Under the pieces are notes generated by a model. The model saw only the letters and a program-made list of their open reading frames with translations. It did not search any database and was not told the DNA's origin. Made by a program: the position numbers and the translations under genes. From Lepas anatifera (taxonomy: Eukaryota; Arthropoda; Thecostraca; Lepadidae), in NCBI GenBank assembly GCA_034440635.1, contig JAOTON010000317.1:124001-188000 (forward strand): a stretch of DNA of 64,000 nucleotides. The letters are read 5' to 3'. Below are positions 47,319 to 58,904 of the stretch, piece by piece. Within the stretch, counting starts at the first letter, position 1. Every line of letters begins with the position of its first letter.

Positions 47319-48114
47319 GGGGAGAGTGGGATAAGATGCCCAGGGTTTAGGGAAATCCGGATTATGAAAAAACCGTGGTACCAACAGTGCTGCTTTAGAT
47401 GTCAAGTCGTAGCATGATCATTTATCTTCCTTATAGAGTCGATGAAATCGCTGATAATTATCATATTTTCTAACTATGATGATTTTACCAGAGGCTGCAA
47501 AGGGGCGTCTTACCCCATTGGGTGGGTAAGACGCCCCTGGAGCTTGGTAAGATGCCCCACTCCTGGGCATCTTACCCCATTTTGGTCTATCGTTGATGAA
47601 GTAGCTTTTTCGTAGTTCTTAGCTTCATTGGTAATCATTTAAGTATTATTCAGAAGTCAGAATGTAACTAGAAGCGTCCACGCACATTAATAAAACATGT
47701 AGGTGGTTTTTCACGTTCCCACGTCTAATAAACTAAGTTACGTAAAACTAACGATAAAACCAAGCATAAAGGCATACCATAAAAGTAATATAAAATGAAA
47801 CACACACACACAAACAAACACGACGAAGAACGAAACGAAGTAAACTGGTACGAGGATTCTGAGCACCCTCCCTGAATCCCCTACCTTGTCTATTCTGTGT
47901 TCCCATTGTTTCAATTCACCATTTTAAAAGAAATATGGGCCAGAAGTTGTTAAGTGCAAAAACATTCACTTCAGACAGTAAAAATGACGTGTGGCGACTC
48001 GAAGCTTCCTCCCACTAACCATCTCAGGCTCCCAGTCTATCATTTATGGCACAGCCTTCGCAGGCAGTGCACTCGATCCATTCTTCGCACGAGAGAACAA
48101 AACTCACTCCGCAG

Positions 48115-49114
48115 CAGAGATGGCCTACGCTACGTTACGAAACTATTTTTCCGTAGCCGTAGCTCTGGATAAGAAATGAGCGTAGCTGGGCGGATTCTGT
48201 AGCGTACTACGCCAAAATTTAGCGTATCGTAGCGTACTACGAACAAAAGTTACGTCATATATGTATACACCTTCTCGTGAACTCGATCGTGGTACTAAGG
48301 CCTCTTGGTAACGATTTGCTTTAATTCGAAATTTGAAATAGCAGTGATAATATTTGAAAAAAGTTACGACAACAATTTCACGAAAAATGCAGCAAATCGC
48401 TGCAAATTAAGACCGTGACGTTTTGGTGGATAGTGTAATACACGGACACATTTTTGGGCCTGTAAAAATTAGAAGTCGGTTTATTTCAATTTTTTTCTTC
48501 AACTGATGACAATAATTCCCGACCACTGATCACACACATCAGGTCATACACATCAGGTCAACAGGTCACACATCAGGTCAGGTCAAGATCACTATCTAAT
48601 CTAGCGTAGTCAATATGCACATTAAACAACTCGTAGTAGCAATCTCAACGTAATGTTATCAAAATACAAGTTTTATCGTCATTTCCTTTAAAGTTATTGG
48701 CACAAGTCTGAAAATTTGCCTAAGTAGCCCAGATGACCTCTCAGAGGTCACAGGTAAAACTTATTGCAACAGGAACCTAGAAAGAGGCCCAGGATACCAC
48801 GATTTGAGGAATGTGAAGGTTTTCTCAGCTTTGTCTACACAAATACAGCCCGATTTCTGTTTTTTTTTCGTACCGCCGGTTAAACTCGAGGGGGATGTTC
48901 AAACACCCCCACCGGGGCGAGGGTTAAAGTATAGATGTGTGTACAAAATGTTGATATCGCAATACGATATATTCTTTACCGTGGCCGTAGCTAAATACCG
49001 TAATGCCGTAGTCAATGAAATATAACGTAGCGTAATTCCGTAGCGTAGTTTTGGCCAAAATCGAACCGTAACGTAGCGTAATTCGGTAACGTAACGCAGC
49101 GTAGGCCTTCTCTG
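48115..49114. mobile_element. hAT-like MITE, exactly 1000 bp, with GTAGCGTA-rich ends
   Basis: The left end CAGAGATGGCCTACGCTACG and the right end inverse CGCAGCGTAGGCCTTCTCTG are flanked by a perfect 8-bp duplication CTCCGCAG (48107-48114 and 49115-49122). About 120-180 bp inside each end is a dense cluster of TACGCTAC/GTAGCGTA motifs. The interior contains a family B fragment. Confidence 0.92.
48530..48927 (+). repeat. Family B TTAA element, truncated, inside the hAT MITE
   Basis: Starts with CATCAGGTCA direct repeats (48538-48582) and ends GTTCAAACACCCCCACCGGG then GCGAGGG-TTAA (48924-48927), matching the right half of 54387-55452. The left half is absent. Confidence 0.75.
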
Positions 49115-49489
49115 CTCCGCAGATGAGATATCTGGTATCATCATGCCCACTGTCTTTCTTCCCTTATACAGCTTTTGCCTGCCTCGGCACGTCTTTTTAG
49201 ATACCTTTGCTTTTACAACCTCTTTTACCAGTCTGTCTTCAAGAACCTTTTTTAGACGAATGTTGTTGCAAGTTCGGTTTTTGGAGTTGGAGCCTCACTA
49301 AGGTCATCAATGGACTTGTCACGGAGACCCTAGCCCCACCATCGGAGCGAGCAACTCCTGCAATGAAGAGTTAATTGAAAAGTCAAAGTTAAACATCCCA
49401 CAAATCCCAGGGACGGCCGCCTCGCTCAGGTCATCCTCTCACCAGTCAGTTGCCAGCCGACCTACGTCCGGTAAACTATTGAGCGCCGG

Positions 49490-49595
49490 AGCGTCTCAGG
49501 GGAACCGATCCCAAACCTGGACATGCACTGCCACTGCATGTTCCTGAGCAGCGGGCCAGAGCCCAACGCTCTAGCAACTGGGCTACCGGGATGGC
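49490..49595 (-). repeat. tRNA-derived SINE fragment
   Basis: On the minus strand, TAGCCCAGTTGC (49584-49573) fits box A in 11 of 12 positions and GGATCGGTTCC (49511-49501) fits box B in 9 of 11. The boxes are 62 bp apart, too far for a simple tRNA. No acceptor stem. Confidence 0.55.
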
Positions 49596-50259
49596 AAATG
49601 TAGGGACAACGTAAGAGGTCAGGTACAGAGCTTTGCAGGATTAACCATGTGGAATATTTCAGGTTTAGTTCATTCGTAGGCGAATCCAGTGTAAACAGTC
49701 CAGCCATGGCTCCCTCCCAATCGGCCAAATTTAACCGATTTTGGCCAATATTGTTTTGAAATATGTTTTACTGTTTTGTTCATTTCAATTTAATTGCTTT
49801 GTGCCTCCACCAAACCAGTTTGATCTGAAACCGCCTTGAGGTCAGCTCCGGTTGGGGTATCAGGCCAGGTCCGGTCAACTCCCAAATAATTGTCTCAAGG
49901 TTTTAATGATTGAGGTGGGATTCGCTTTATCGAATGAGAGCACCAACCACAAAATTTGGCTGTTATGGGATTCCTTGCGTTAGTGGCCTGGGTTCAGGTG
50001 CGAGGCCTTCGATTGGAAAGGTTAGAAACAAAGCGACAGATTGCAGTGTGCTCTTATTTAACACGTACAGTCATGCACATCGAAAGCAGAGGACAGGAAC
50101 CGGAGGACGGATCCCCTAACTCGCAAATCTGAGGGGACGTCTCCCAACAAGTTTTGGGAATTGACCTAGGTTTTTATTGTCTCCCTATTACCTACGTAGG
50201 TTGACCTACGTAAATTCTTTCATGACCTTCATGGTCATTAGCTTTTGCAGACAGTCAAT

Positions 50260-51117
50260 TTAACACGCGCATTGACGGGGGGCGGGTACCCGCCCCCCTC
50301 GGGTTTTTTCGGAGACAGCAGAAAAACGGCGGCGCGCAGCGCCGCCGTACCTGGCCTACCTTTTCCCTCATCATTTTTGCAACGTCTGTGAAAATTTTAA
50401 GGATAGGTCATCTCAGGTCAGGTCACCAGTACAGGTCAAGTGACCCGACCTAAAAAAAGTTTAAGATAGCATAAGTCGGAGCAGGGTGAACTTATCTAAT
50501 TGAAACTCATATCACATAATGGGCTCACCGAGTTCTCTAAGATATTTTCCGGTATTTTTTATATCGATGACCAAGGTCAGGTACGAAGCATGACCTCTCC
50601 ATTGGTAATACATGGGAAATATAGTTTTTACTGAATAACTCAGTAACAGATGGTGATAGAGCAGTTATTTTTGCTTCATTAGACTTGCCTTGGCTTTGCA
50701 GTTCTAATGATATGCATTTTATATAATTTGACCCTGACCTGACCTCAGGTCAGGTCAAATCTTTGATTTGACCTAGCAAGGTCAAATCATATATCACTCG
50801 ATTCGGCTTGCTGCGAGGATTCATAGAGTTCAAGTCGTTTTGCTCTATCTTTACTTGTTCAGATGTAATGGCCGAAAAACTTAATTTACATGTTATCCCT
50901 ATGACGGCATGTGACGGCATGTTTTTGACCTCTGGTGACCTTAAATGTGACCTGACAAAAAATGGTACAAATATTTCCGATGGAGAAGCGGATGGGATAC
51001 CCAACGCCCTTTACCGTTTTTCGTTACCTACCGTGGTTCTAGAGATCTTAGGGGGGCGGGTACCCGCCCCCTCGTCAATCCGAAGGTGGCTCAGACCCCC
51101 GTCAATGCGCGTGTTAA
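50260..51117 (+). mobile_element. Family A TTAA element, full-length reference copy, 858 bp
   Basis: TTAA-CACGCGCATTGACGGG at the left and CCCGTCAATGCGCGTG-TTAA at the right, an intact target duplication and perfect terminal inverted repeat. Next to each end lies GGGGGCGGGTACCCGCCCCC or its close variant, and near the left a GGCGGCGCGCAGCGCCGCC hairpin. AGGTCA half-sites occur singly, as overlapping AGGTCAGGTCA, and as a 23-bp perfect everted array at 50735-50757. No ORF with recognisable domains. Confidence 0.93.
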
Positions 51118-51696
51118 AGTTCACGTCCCACCCCATTACCAGTCCAGGGTCCGTAGCCCCCAGTAACAATTCCGTGGCGCTGCCCGTGGGTAAGGCTTAG
51201 ACTAACCCCAAGTTTAACATATATTTTTACTCTAACAAATGGCGTTATATTGCTCTGGGGAAAGACGCCCCCTTTCCACGGGTAAAGTTGCCCATGGGGC
51301 ATCTTTCCCCATTCGTTGAGGGGGCATCTTTCCCATCAGTACCCAAACTAGATAAAACCTGAAGGAAAAAAATCTTACAATTAATACACTCAAAGGAAAT
51401 GCTCAGTTAATGAGTTCAGTGTGCCATCATTCGTAATGGGAAGTCAAACAAAGCACGCATCCAATATTCTTCGAGATATCTGCAACCTATGTGGGCAATT
51501 TTTTCTTAGAAAAGCATCGAAACAAAGACTTACCCACCAGCTTCACGCAACTCACAGGAGGGAACTGAATTTTTGCGCAAGAAACAATTAAAGCCTCTGC
51601 TTTCGACCAAGAACAATATTATTTACCAGTAGTGGCCCGAATTGCCGGAAGAGGGGATGGGGCGTCTTACCCGATGGGGCATCTTACCCCACTCTC

Positions 51697-51699
<3 letters not shown>

Positions 51700-51759
<60 letters not shown>
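51700..51759. repeat. (TA)n microsatellite at the right edge of the TIR element
   Basis: About 30 TA units. Confidence 0.95.
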
Positions 51760-51763
<4 letters not shown>

Positions 51764-52149
51764 CATCCCCCAAAAAAGATGGAAGCTTTAGCTCAATTCA
51801 GTGAGAAGTTATTGGCAATATAATCACTGTATGTTACTGTGACCTCACATGACCTTTGAGAGGCTAGATGGTCAAAAACTCAACTTTATGGTCAAGATTG
51901 GAGTAATAATACACGGTTTGGGGATTTCCAAGTTGATCTCTCCGGTATTTCCTGAAAATGAACCTTTCCTATTTTTGCCGGAAACTCATAATGGGGTGAC
52001 CCAAAAATTTATTCCACCTTGGGTTCACAATGTGAGGATTCGGAGAAAAAGGATCTGTAGGCTCAAACGACGTTATCATATTGGGAAATAGCAATATTGC
52101 TCCCTAATAAAAAATAGCTTTAATCCGTCTAATTTCCCAGCTAACACAC

Positions 52150-52430
52150 CTTCGTGGTGACTGCATGGTAACCATATGGGCTCCCCATCACTTTCCGCGT
52201 GGTGCCCTCGTGGGGTGACCGCGAGGGGCCCACGCGGTTTGGAAGTTATTTCCGCGTGGGGCCCGCGTGGGCCAAACCACGTGGGATGACCGCGAGGTAA
52301 CCTTGTGGGATAATCATTTTGTAACCGTGTGTGATAACCGTATGGTAACCATGTGGGGTGACCATGAAGTAAACGTGTGGGATGACCATGTTGTCATTGC
52401 TTGGGATGATCTCAAAGTAGCCAGATGAAA
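52150..52430. repeat. Degenerate repeat of TGACCGCGAGGTAACC-type units
   Basis: Repeats of GTGGGATGACCATG-GTAACC with unit about 23-25 bp, next to the left end of the TIR element. An inverse counterpart is at 54130-54230. Confidence 0.7.
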
Positions 52431-52694
52431 TAACATAACATATATTTTCATGATTACATCATATTGATTACCCTTATGCAGACTGCGTCAGATGACCTCA
52501 CGGTAATTGTGAGGAATGATTACTTGGTAAGTATGCCTAAAATAAACTACGTTATAACACATTCATCAAGCACAAAAAAGGATTACTGCGCTCTGAGTTG
52601 TCCAGACACTGTTTGAATGCAAGACATTTTAAATGTTGATGAACTTTTGCTGGCCCCTCACAAAGGTACCAAAGATAGAAATAACACGTATAAT

Positions 52695-53030
52695 TGATGG
52701 CTTCTGGTGGTCATTTCCTAATGATTTCTGGTGGTGTTTCCTAATGGTTTCTGGTGGTCATTTCCCGATGGTTTCTGGTGGTCTGATGGTTTCTGGTGGT
52801 CTATGGTTTCTCTTGGTCTGATGATTTCTGGTGGTCGTTTTTATGATTTCTGGTGATTTGATGGTCTTTGGTGGTCGTTTTCTGACAGTCTGATGGTTTC
52901 TGGTGATTTGATGATCTTTGATGGTCATTTTCTGACAGTCTGATGGTTTCTGGTGGTCGTTTCCCGGTGGTTTGGTGGCTTCCAGCGTTCTGTGATGGCC
53001 TCCAGTGGTCTGTAGTGGTTTCCAGCGGAC
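52695..53030. repeat. Minisatellite (GATGGTTTCTGGTGGTC)n
   Basis: Some 18-20 imperfect units of GATGGTTTCTGGTGGTCNTT with TTTGATGATCTTTG variants. The minus-strand frames with repeated Glu-Thr-Ile-Lys are repeat translations. Confidence 0.88.
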
Positions 53031-53512
53031 CACTGCATGAGGTTTTCCGAAGATTCCCCCTTCGTGTCATGTGCCTCCGGTATTCATCTGTGCAAGAAGA
53101 AAACCACATGAATATGAAAATAACACCAGTATATTTATAGAGACATTACAGACAGAGACGTAGCCATGCATTTCAAATCCACTACAAGCAAACACGAGTT
53201 TCATAATAGCATCAACTAGTCACATCAAGGAACGTTAGGTGGGTTATTCGAATGTGGCTCCAATGGGCCCTCGCACTCACGCCGGAAATGCTCTGCATCA
53301 GAATATCTTGGATGTTTGACGAAGGTAGCAGCTCCTCTTGTCGTATCCGCACTGTATTTGTTCCCTTTTTCTATCTTAAATCCTACCTTACATTGTCAAC
53401 AAACGCAGCCTTGCCCTGGGCTTGTTTTTAGCAATGTACCCGTCAGTACATATCCTCAAAATTTACGGACGCCTCACCACAGTATTACCGTTCCACCTGA
53501 CCACTTACCTCC

Positions 53513-53760
53513 AGCGACTGACGGTCCCGCTAATGCCAACGGAATGCGGCCATAGAAAAGACAGCCGGCCCCCGCGCAAACGCCTGAGGCACGGTCGGGC
53601 GCAGAGGGGAGACGCGGCCCCGGCAGCGCGCTCCCGAGCACCGGTGCTAAAGGGGTGGAAACGGAGCGCGGCAAAGCATGACTGCAAACTCCTACCTGCT
53701 CCCATAGGCATTCGCTTCTTCGACAAATTATAATTTGTGCACAAACTCACGCTTGTTGAG
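53513..53760 (-). promoter_or_regulatory. CpG-rich segment with a consensus splice donor; possible first exon
   Basis: 53540-53680 is much richer in GC and CpG than its surroundings. On the minus strand it ends CGCTGGAG|GTAAGTGG at about 53514, an excellent donor. It may be an untranslated or short first exon of an unseen minus-strand gene. No downstream exon was recognised. Confidence 0.3.
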
Positions 53761-54386
53761 ACCGTGCACATACTTTGCCTGTGTTCATGATACCTGGGGG
53801 TTTGAAATTCAGCCGCTAATGGTGCTGTAACAAAGAGTTTAGAACAAAAGCTAACTTAATTTTCATCGATAAGTGGATCCGGGATTTCCGATCAGGACCA
53901 CAACACACATGGTTGGGGGTGTGGTTGCGACTTTTGGGCGGTAAAATCTACAGTGAAGGTGTCAATAACCACATCCTGGGTGGGGGGGGTGGAAGTGACA
54001 TTTTAGGAAGGAGCGGTCCAGGTCAAGGTCGAACGTCCAGGTCAAGGGATTAGCTTAAAATATTTGAAAAACACAGCCGCCAAGTAAAAACAAGCACATC
54101 ACCTTGGACCTCCACCAATACCGTCACCATACCCTCTAAAACCACGTGGTTACCACATGGTTTGCCCACATCGAGCCCTTGCCCGTCTGAGCCCACCTTC
54201 ACCCTCATCAGCCCACGCGGGGCCCACGCGGGTGTGTTGACTGGGTTCGGTATTTCAAGGACCTGATGAAGCCCGTTCACTTCCATTTTCGCGTTCACGA
54301 GGCTGCAATGATCTCACTATGAACGATCCTGACCATGATTCCATAGTTTCATCCTCTGATACACAGGCGTGATTCGGCAAAAGGAT

Positions 54387-55452
54387 TTCACACCCACCCC
54401 GGTGGGCCTCCGAACCACCTTTGCCCTGGTGGGGGTTTTCAAACACTCCCCCTCAAAATCGTTTCCTATGCGGACTAGCGAAAAGCGCGAAAGCTCTTGG
54501 ATAGCTAATAGAAATTCATGAAAAACTACATTGGTCACTTTTTGGCTCAGGTCAATATTGAGGCCATGACAAGTCAAAAGAAGGTCGCATGTTAGGGTAG
54601 AGCTTTTGGACTCTAGTTTCTGACAAAGTTGGATTAGAACCATTTTGTAGGCACCATTCTCTTCATTTCGTCACGGCAAATGGAGTTATGTATAATATGA
54701 CTATGCTAGGTCAAAACGCAAAAAATTACCTGACCTCAGTTCAAGTCAAGATCATTTTTTAACCTAGCATAGTCAATACGCATATCAATCGACTCGCAAT
54801 AGCAATCCAAACGAAATGGTATCAAAACATAAGTTGTACCATCATTTCCTGCAAAGTTATTGACCCAAGTCTGAAAACTGTTTAAATAGCCCCAGATGAC
54901 CTCTCAGAGGTCACAGGTCAAAATTGCAGCATGAACCTGAAAAGTGGCCCAGGATACTACGGCTTGGAGAATACGAAGGTATTCTCAGCTGTATCTACAC
55001 AAATACAGCCCTCTTCCTGTTTTCCCCACGTATTTCCAATAGAGAATACAATCCGTGCCTGACTCTAGATCATCGATATGAAAAACCCCGGAATGTATAT
55101 TATGGTGCTACAGCATACATTCCAGGACTCCCTCGGTGCTCACTCGCGCAGTGAGCGCTCGGTGCTCACCGAGTGCTCACTCGGTTGACCAATTATGTCG
55201 TATAAGTTTCAATTCAACAGATTCACCCATTTCTTACTTACATACACCGTCTTAAAACAATTTGAGATGAGGTCACTTGACCTGCACTGGTGGTCTGGCC
55301 TGGGATGACCCAGCATAGAAATTTTTAGTGAAGTTGCGAAATTGACCAATGATAAGGTGTGCCAAGTACGGCGGCGTTTCGCAATGTCGTTTTTTCCTGC
55401 CACCGGAAAACCTGAGGGGTGTTCAAACACCCCACACCGGGGCGAGGTTTAA
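54387..55452. mobile_element. Family B TTAA element, full-length copy, about 1066 bp
   Basis: The left end TTCA-CACCCACCCCGGTGGG has a mutated TSD and terminus. The right end is CACACCGGGGCGAGG-TTTAA. Subterminal GTTTTCAAACACTCCCC and GTGTTCAAACACCCC palindromes are present. At 55130-55190 a CTCGGTGCTCAC motif is repeated four times. This copy gives the uninterrupted sequence across both insertion points in the nest at 1-3925. Confidence 0.82.
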
Positions 55453-56429
55453 TGTATCAAATCTTTAGGCATGCCTTGCCACTGCGATAGTTGCCTGTTT
55501 CATTCAAACATCACACGTGAATGATTAGTACTCGGGCTTTTATAGTTGAAGAAAAGGATGAAGTGCAATTTTCGCACTTGCACAGTTTGTTCTTGATTAA
55601 TTGATTTTTAGGTCTGTCATCTTGTGGTCACTAGACAAGGTCAAGTAACTTCAACTTAAATATGCTAAAGCAGTCTGTAGTCACGGACAGTTTCAGGGCA
55701 AGTTATAGCACCTGCAAGTTATATCAAATCATAAGATCACCAAATGTGACAGTTCGTGGTGGCAGGTTTTTTTATAGATGAGCTAGCGCTAGGTCAGCAC
55801 TATAGCCTTTCTTTTACGATGAAAGTTGAAATTTTGGGAAAATTTAAGATCGGGTAGAAGAAAGGAGTAACAAAGCATGTACGCTGTTGCCTTACACACC
55901 TCCTCCGCCGGTACTTCCTTGACACAGGTAGGTATCGTTAATGTGACACCAACCAGCTTCCGACTGCTTCCAGCAGAAGGCAGTGTAGTGGCTGATCTGG
56001 TGCTGCCATGGTGTGCTACCACTGCGTACAGGTCAAACACAAGGCTACCAGATATCTGCGGATGCCCGAGTGCCATCCCACTGAGGTACAGGTCGCTGAG
56101 GGGAAAGTGACATGACCGAGGGCTTGGCGCGATGTGCTGCCGCTATAGGTAGAACGCTTAAGTTGCATAATCACCAGAGATGGCAGGCACCAGGCATCGA
56201 ACTTAAGTTGTTAATTGGCCTATCTCCTCGAATCCTGGATGCATAAAATAGCAAAAACACAAGGAATATATATTAGAACACAGCCCTTCCTCAGAATCTT
56301 CAAGAAATGTAGTGATTGGAGAAACTCTTGATCATGGTGTGAGCTGAGGCCTCGAATTTCAGATTTCGCTAAATTTCAGAATAATCAATAAGGTTTTGTT
56401 TTTTTGGAAACAAAAGCTTATTTCTGAAT
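55453..56429. other. Intergenic, nothing recognised
   Basis: Short frames without family resemblance. Confidence 0.35.
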
Positions 56430-56872
56430 CACATTTTAAAAATGTGATTCAGCTTTTATTTTTATCGTTGCGTTTGGATTGCTATTGCAAGTCGATTGAT
56501 ATACAAATATTGACTATGCTAGGCTGAAAAATGATCTTGAACTGACATGAATTCAGGTCATTTTTTGTGTTTTGATCTAGATTTGCCGTGACAAGAGGAA
56601 GCGAGGAGTGCCTAAATAATGATTCTAACTCAACTCTGTCAGACTCTAGAGCCCAAAAACTTAAACTCAAAATTCCACTTTCCTTGACCCGTCATGACCT
56701 CAATATTGACCTGAGCCAAAAAGTGACCATATGTTTTTCATGAATTTGTAAGAGCTATCCACCAGCGTTCACGTTTATTTCGCTATCCCGCATAGAAGCC
56801 GAATTCGAGGGAAGTGTTCAAACACCCCCACCTGAGCGAAGGGGCTGGGAGGCCCACCGGGGTGCAGGTTAA
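56430..56872 (+). mobile_element. Family B TTAA element, 5'-truncated
   Basis: Collinear with 9130-9591, ending CCCACCGGGGTGCAGG-TTAA (56869-56872). The left half is missing. Confidence 0.75.
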
Positions 56873-56880
56873 AGTAAATG

Positions 56881-57277
56881 CTCTACCACCATCCATTACT
56901 ACGTTATTCAGTTTTAGCTATTTTCCCATCTTTTTCCAAAGGAGAGATCATGGCTCATATCTGCTCTTAGGTCATCGATATACAAATATCGGAACATGTT
57001 TTGTAGAACTCGGTTGGGTTATTATGTGATATGAGTTTCAATCACATAGGTTACCCTGCTCTGAATTATGTTATTTTAATCCCTTTTTTAGGCGAGGTCA
57101 CTTGATCTGCATTGGTGACCTGACCTAACCTGACTTAACCTTAAATTTTATCAAAAGTTGTAAAAATGGTCAGAGCGTTTGTATGCCATGTACGGCGGCG
57201 CTACGCGCCACTGTTTTTTATCTTGTCTTCAAAAACCCAGGGGGCGGGTATCCGCCCTCTGTTAATGCGCCTATTAA
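56881..57277 (-). mobile_element. Family A/B-like TTAA fragment with family A terminus
   Basis: Ends GGGGGCGGGTATCCGCCCTC then TGTTAATGCGCCTATTAA, a mutated family A end in inverted orientation, with the GGCGGCGCTACGCGCC hairpin at 57194-57210. The other end is missing. Confidence 0.65.
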
Positions 57278-58834
57278 AACGTTTTTTTATTAGTTGACGC
57301 AAACACGCGCTAAAGGTTTTTTCTCATCAAATTTTTGCTTTCTTTTTGGTGCAATCGTAGGGACCCTTTTCGGCGCAGCCCTCTCCCCTCTGAGTGAAAT
57401 CCTAGCTTCGTCCCGATGTTAAGCTGTATTAAATTATCCATAGATTTGTTTTAATTTTTTTTCAAAAACTTTCGATAGAGAGCATAGAAAGCTAATTGGT
57501 TAATTATTGGTAGTATGAGCGAAATTACCCTCATTTTTTAATTGGCTTGATATTTGCTATCTTCCAGGATATCGGGAATTTACAATTCGGATTTTTTATT
57601 GAACAGCTTGGCTCAGGGTTGACCTATTGTACCGCACTTCGTTTTATGATTTAAACAGGGATTTCGTCAGGGCCCGTTGTTTATTCTGGTTTAGTCCGTG
57701 AATTGTTGTTAGCACTTCAGGTCCTGGCCCTGCACTTCAGGTCTTCAGGTGAATTATTGTCAGCACTTCAAGTCCAACCGATCCTGTCAAAAATCAATCG
57801 CATATGATAACATCACAATGCTGCCACTCATTGCACAACAACACAAATCCTGGTTTCGGACTGCCGACTGGAGAGAGCGTGGTCCGGACCAAGAGATGTC
57901 ACTCTCGGGCGGAAATACCCATTAGGAAGGCGACAAATCCTATCGCGGCGGCGCGGCGCCGTTACTCGCATCCTGGGGAAGGGGAGAGAGTGACATTTCA
58001 GTGATGCGCCATCGACTTAACAGAGGGGGCGTAGCTACCATTTCAGGGGCCACCCAAGGCTGATTTGAAAGGGTAAAGTACTCCTTTTCCCCCCTGAATA
58101 CGTCTAAACAGCAGTGTTATATTCATCTACATATGATCACACTGTACATAAAGTGAAATATTATTTAATAGGTCTATGTTATAGGCCATCAAGTGAACTA
58201 TAAAAGCATCCACATTTTGAAGGAGGAAGGACTATAGGAACTGTTCTCGCTGTATCCCCTACCTATCTCTCTGACGCTGTGCGAAAGGGGTGAGCGCGGC
58301 CCTCCCAGCGTGCAGCCTACCACATGGCGTTCCCCTGTACCTCGCTTTGCCGGCTCTGCTACGGACCCTTCGGGTCTACTTTGAATTAAATTGCTCACTC
58401 ACTTATTGATGTCACGAAAAGAGCTCATGGATGACCATGCTGTGAACAAGATACCTCAGGTAATGTTCCCGAAGAGCACCGAAGGAAGGGATTAAGGACG
58501 CCTAGACTGCGCGGTGACAATGGCCTGTCAGTCGCCGTTACTGGGAGGGGGATAGGGTGATGGAATCGGAATTCAGCGGTGGGAATTTTTCAAGGCTTGA
58601 GACAGTGTACAGAACACTTGCATATGCACTTTCCAGGCAACACGAAAGGGATGGCACCCATATTTAGGTTTCAAACAGCCTCACCAGTGTTGCACAGCAG
58701 ACGTAGGGGAAACGGGAGAAGCACGAATATTTTACTTTTTAATGCAGTAAATTTGATATCAACATGTCATGTTATCTCACGCTTTCGAAAAAGTTCTTAA
58801 AACACACACACAAATATTATATATGTATATATAT

Positions 58835-58837
<3 letters not shown>
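57278..58837. other. Intergenic, nothing recognised
   Basis: A CACTTCAGGTC phrase repeats at 57710-57770. No gene. Confidence 0.35.

Positions 58838-58900
<63 letters not shown>
58838..58900. repeat. (AT)n microsatellite
   Basis: About 31 AT units. Confidence 0.95.
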
Positions 58901-58902
<2 letters not shown>

Positions 58903-58904
58903 CA

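Larger units (their letters stand above)
47319..51699. mobile_element. Composite TIR element of 4.4 kb inserted in a TA repeat
   Basis: The left end GGGGAGAGTGGGATAAGATG and the right end CATCTTACCCCACTCTCCCC are inverted with one mismatch, and (TA)n abuts both. Further inverted copies of GGGGCATCTTACCCC occur inside both ends (47500-47580; 51255-51335; 51655-51690). The interior carries later insertions: a 1000-bp hAT MITE, a SINE and a family A element. Two separate elements sharing ends cannot be excluded. No transposase found. Confidence 0.62.
52136..54245. mobile_element. Putative TIR element with CCCAGCTAACACAC ends
   Basis: The left end CCCAGCTAACACACC and the right end GGTGTGTTGACTGGG are inverted (12-13 of 15). 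The right subterminal CCCACGCGGGGCCCACGCGG and the left GGGGCCCACGCGG/GCGTGGGCC also correspond. Target duplication is unclear. The middle contains tandem repeats and a GC-rich segment of separate origin. Confidence 0.5.
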
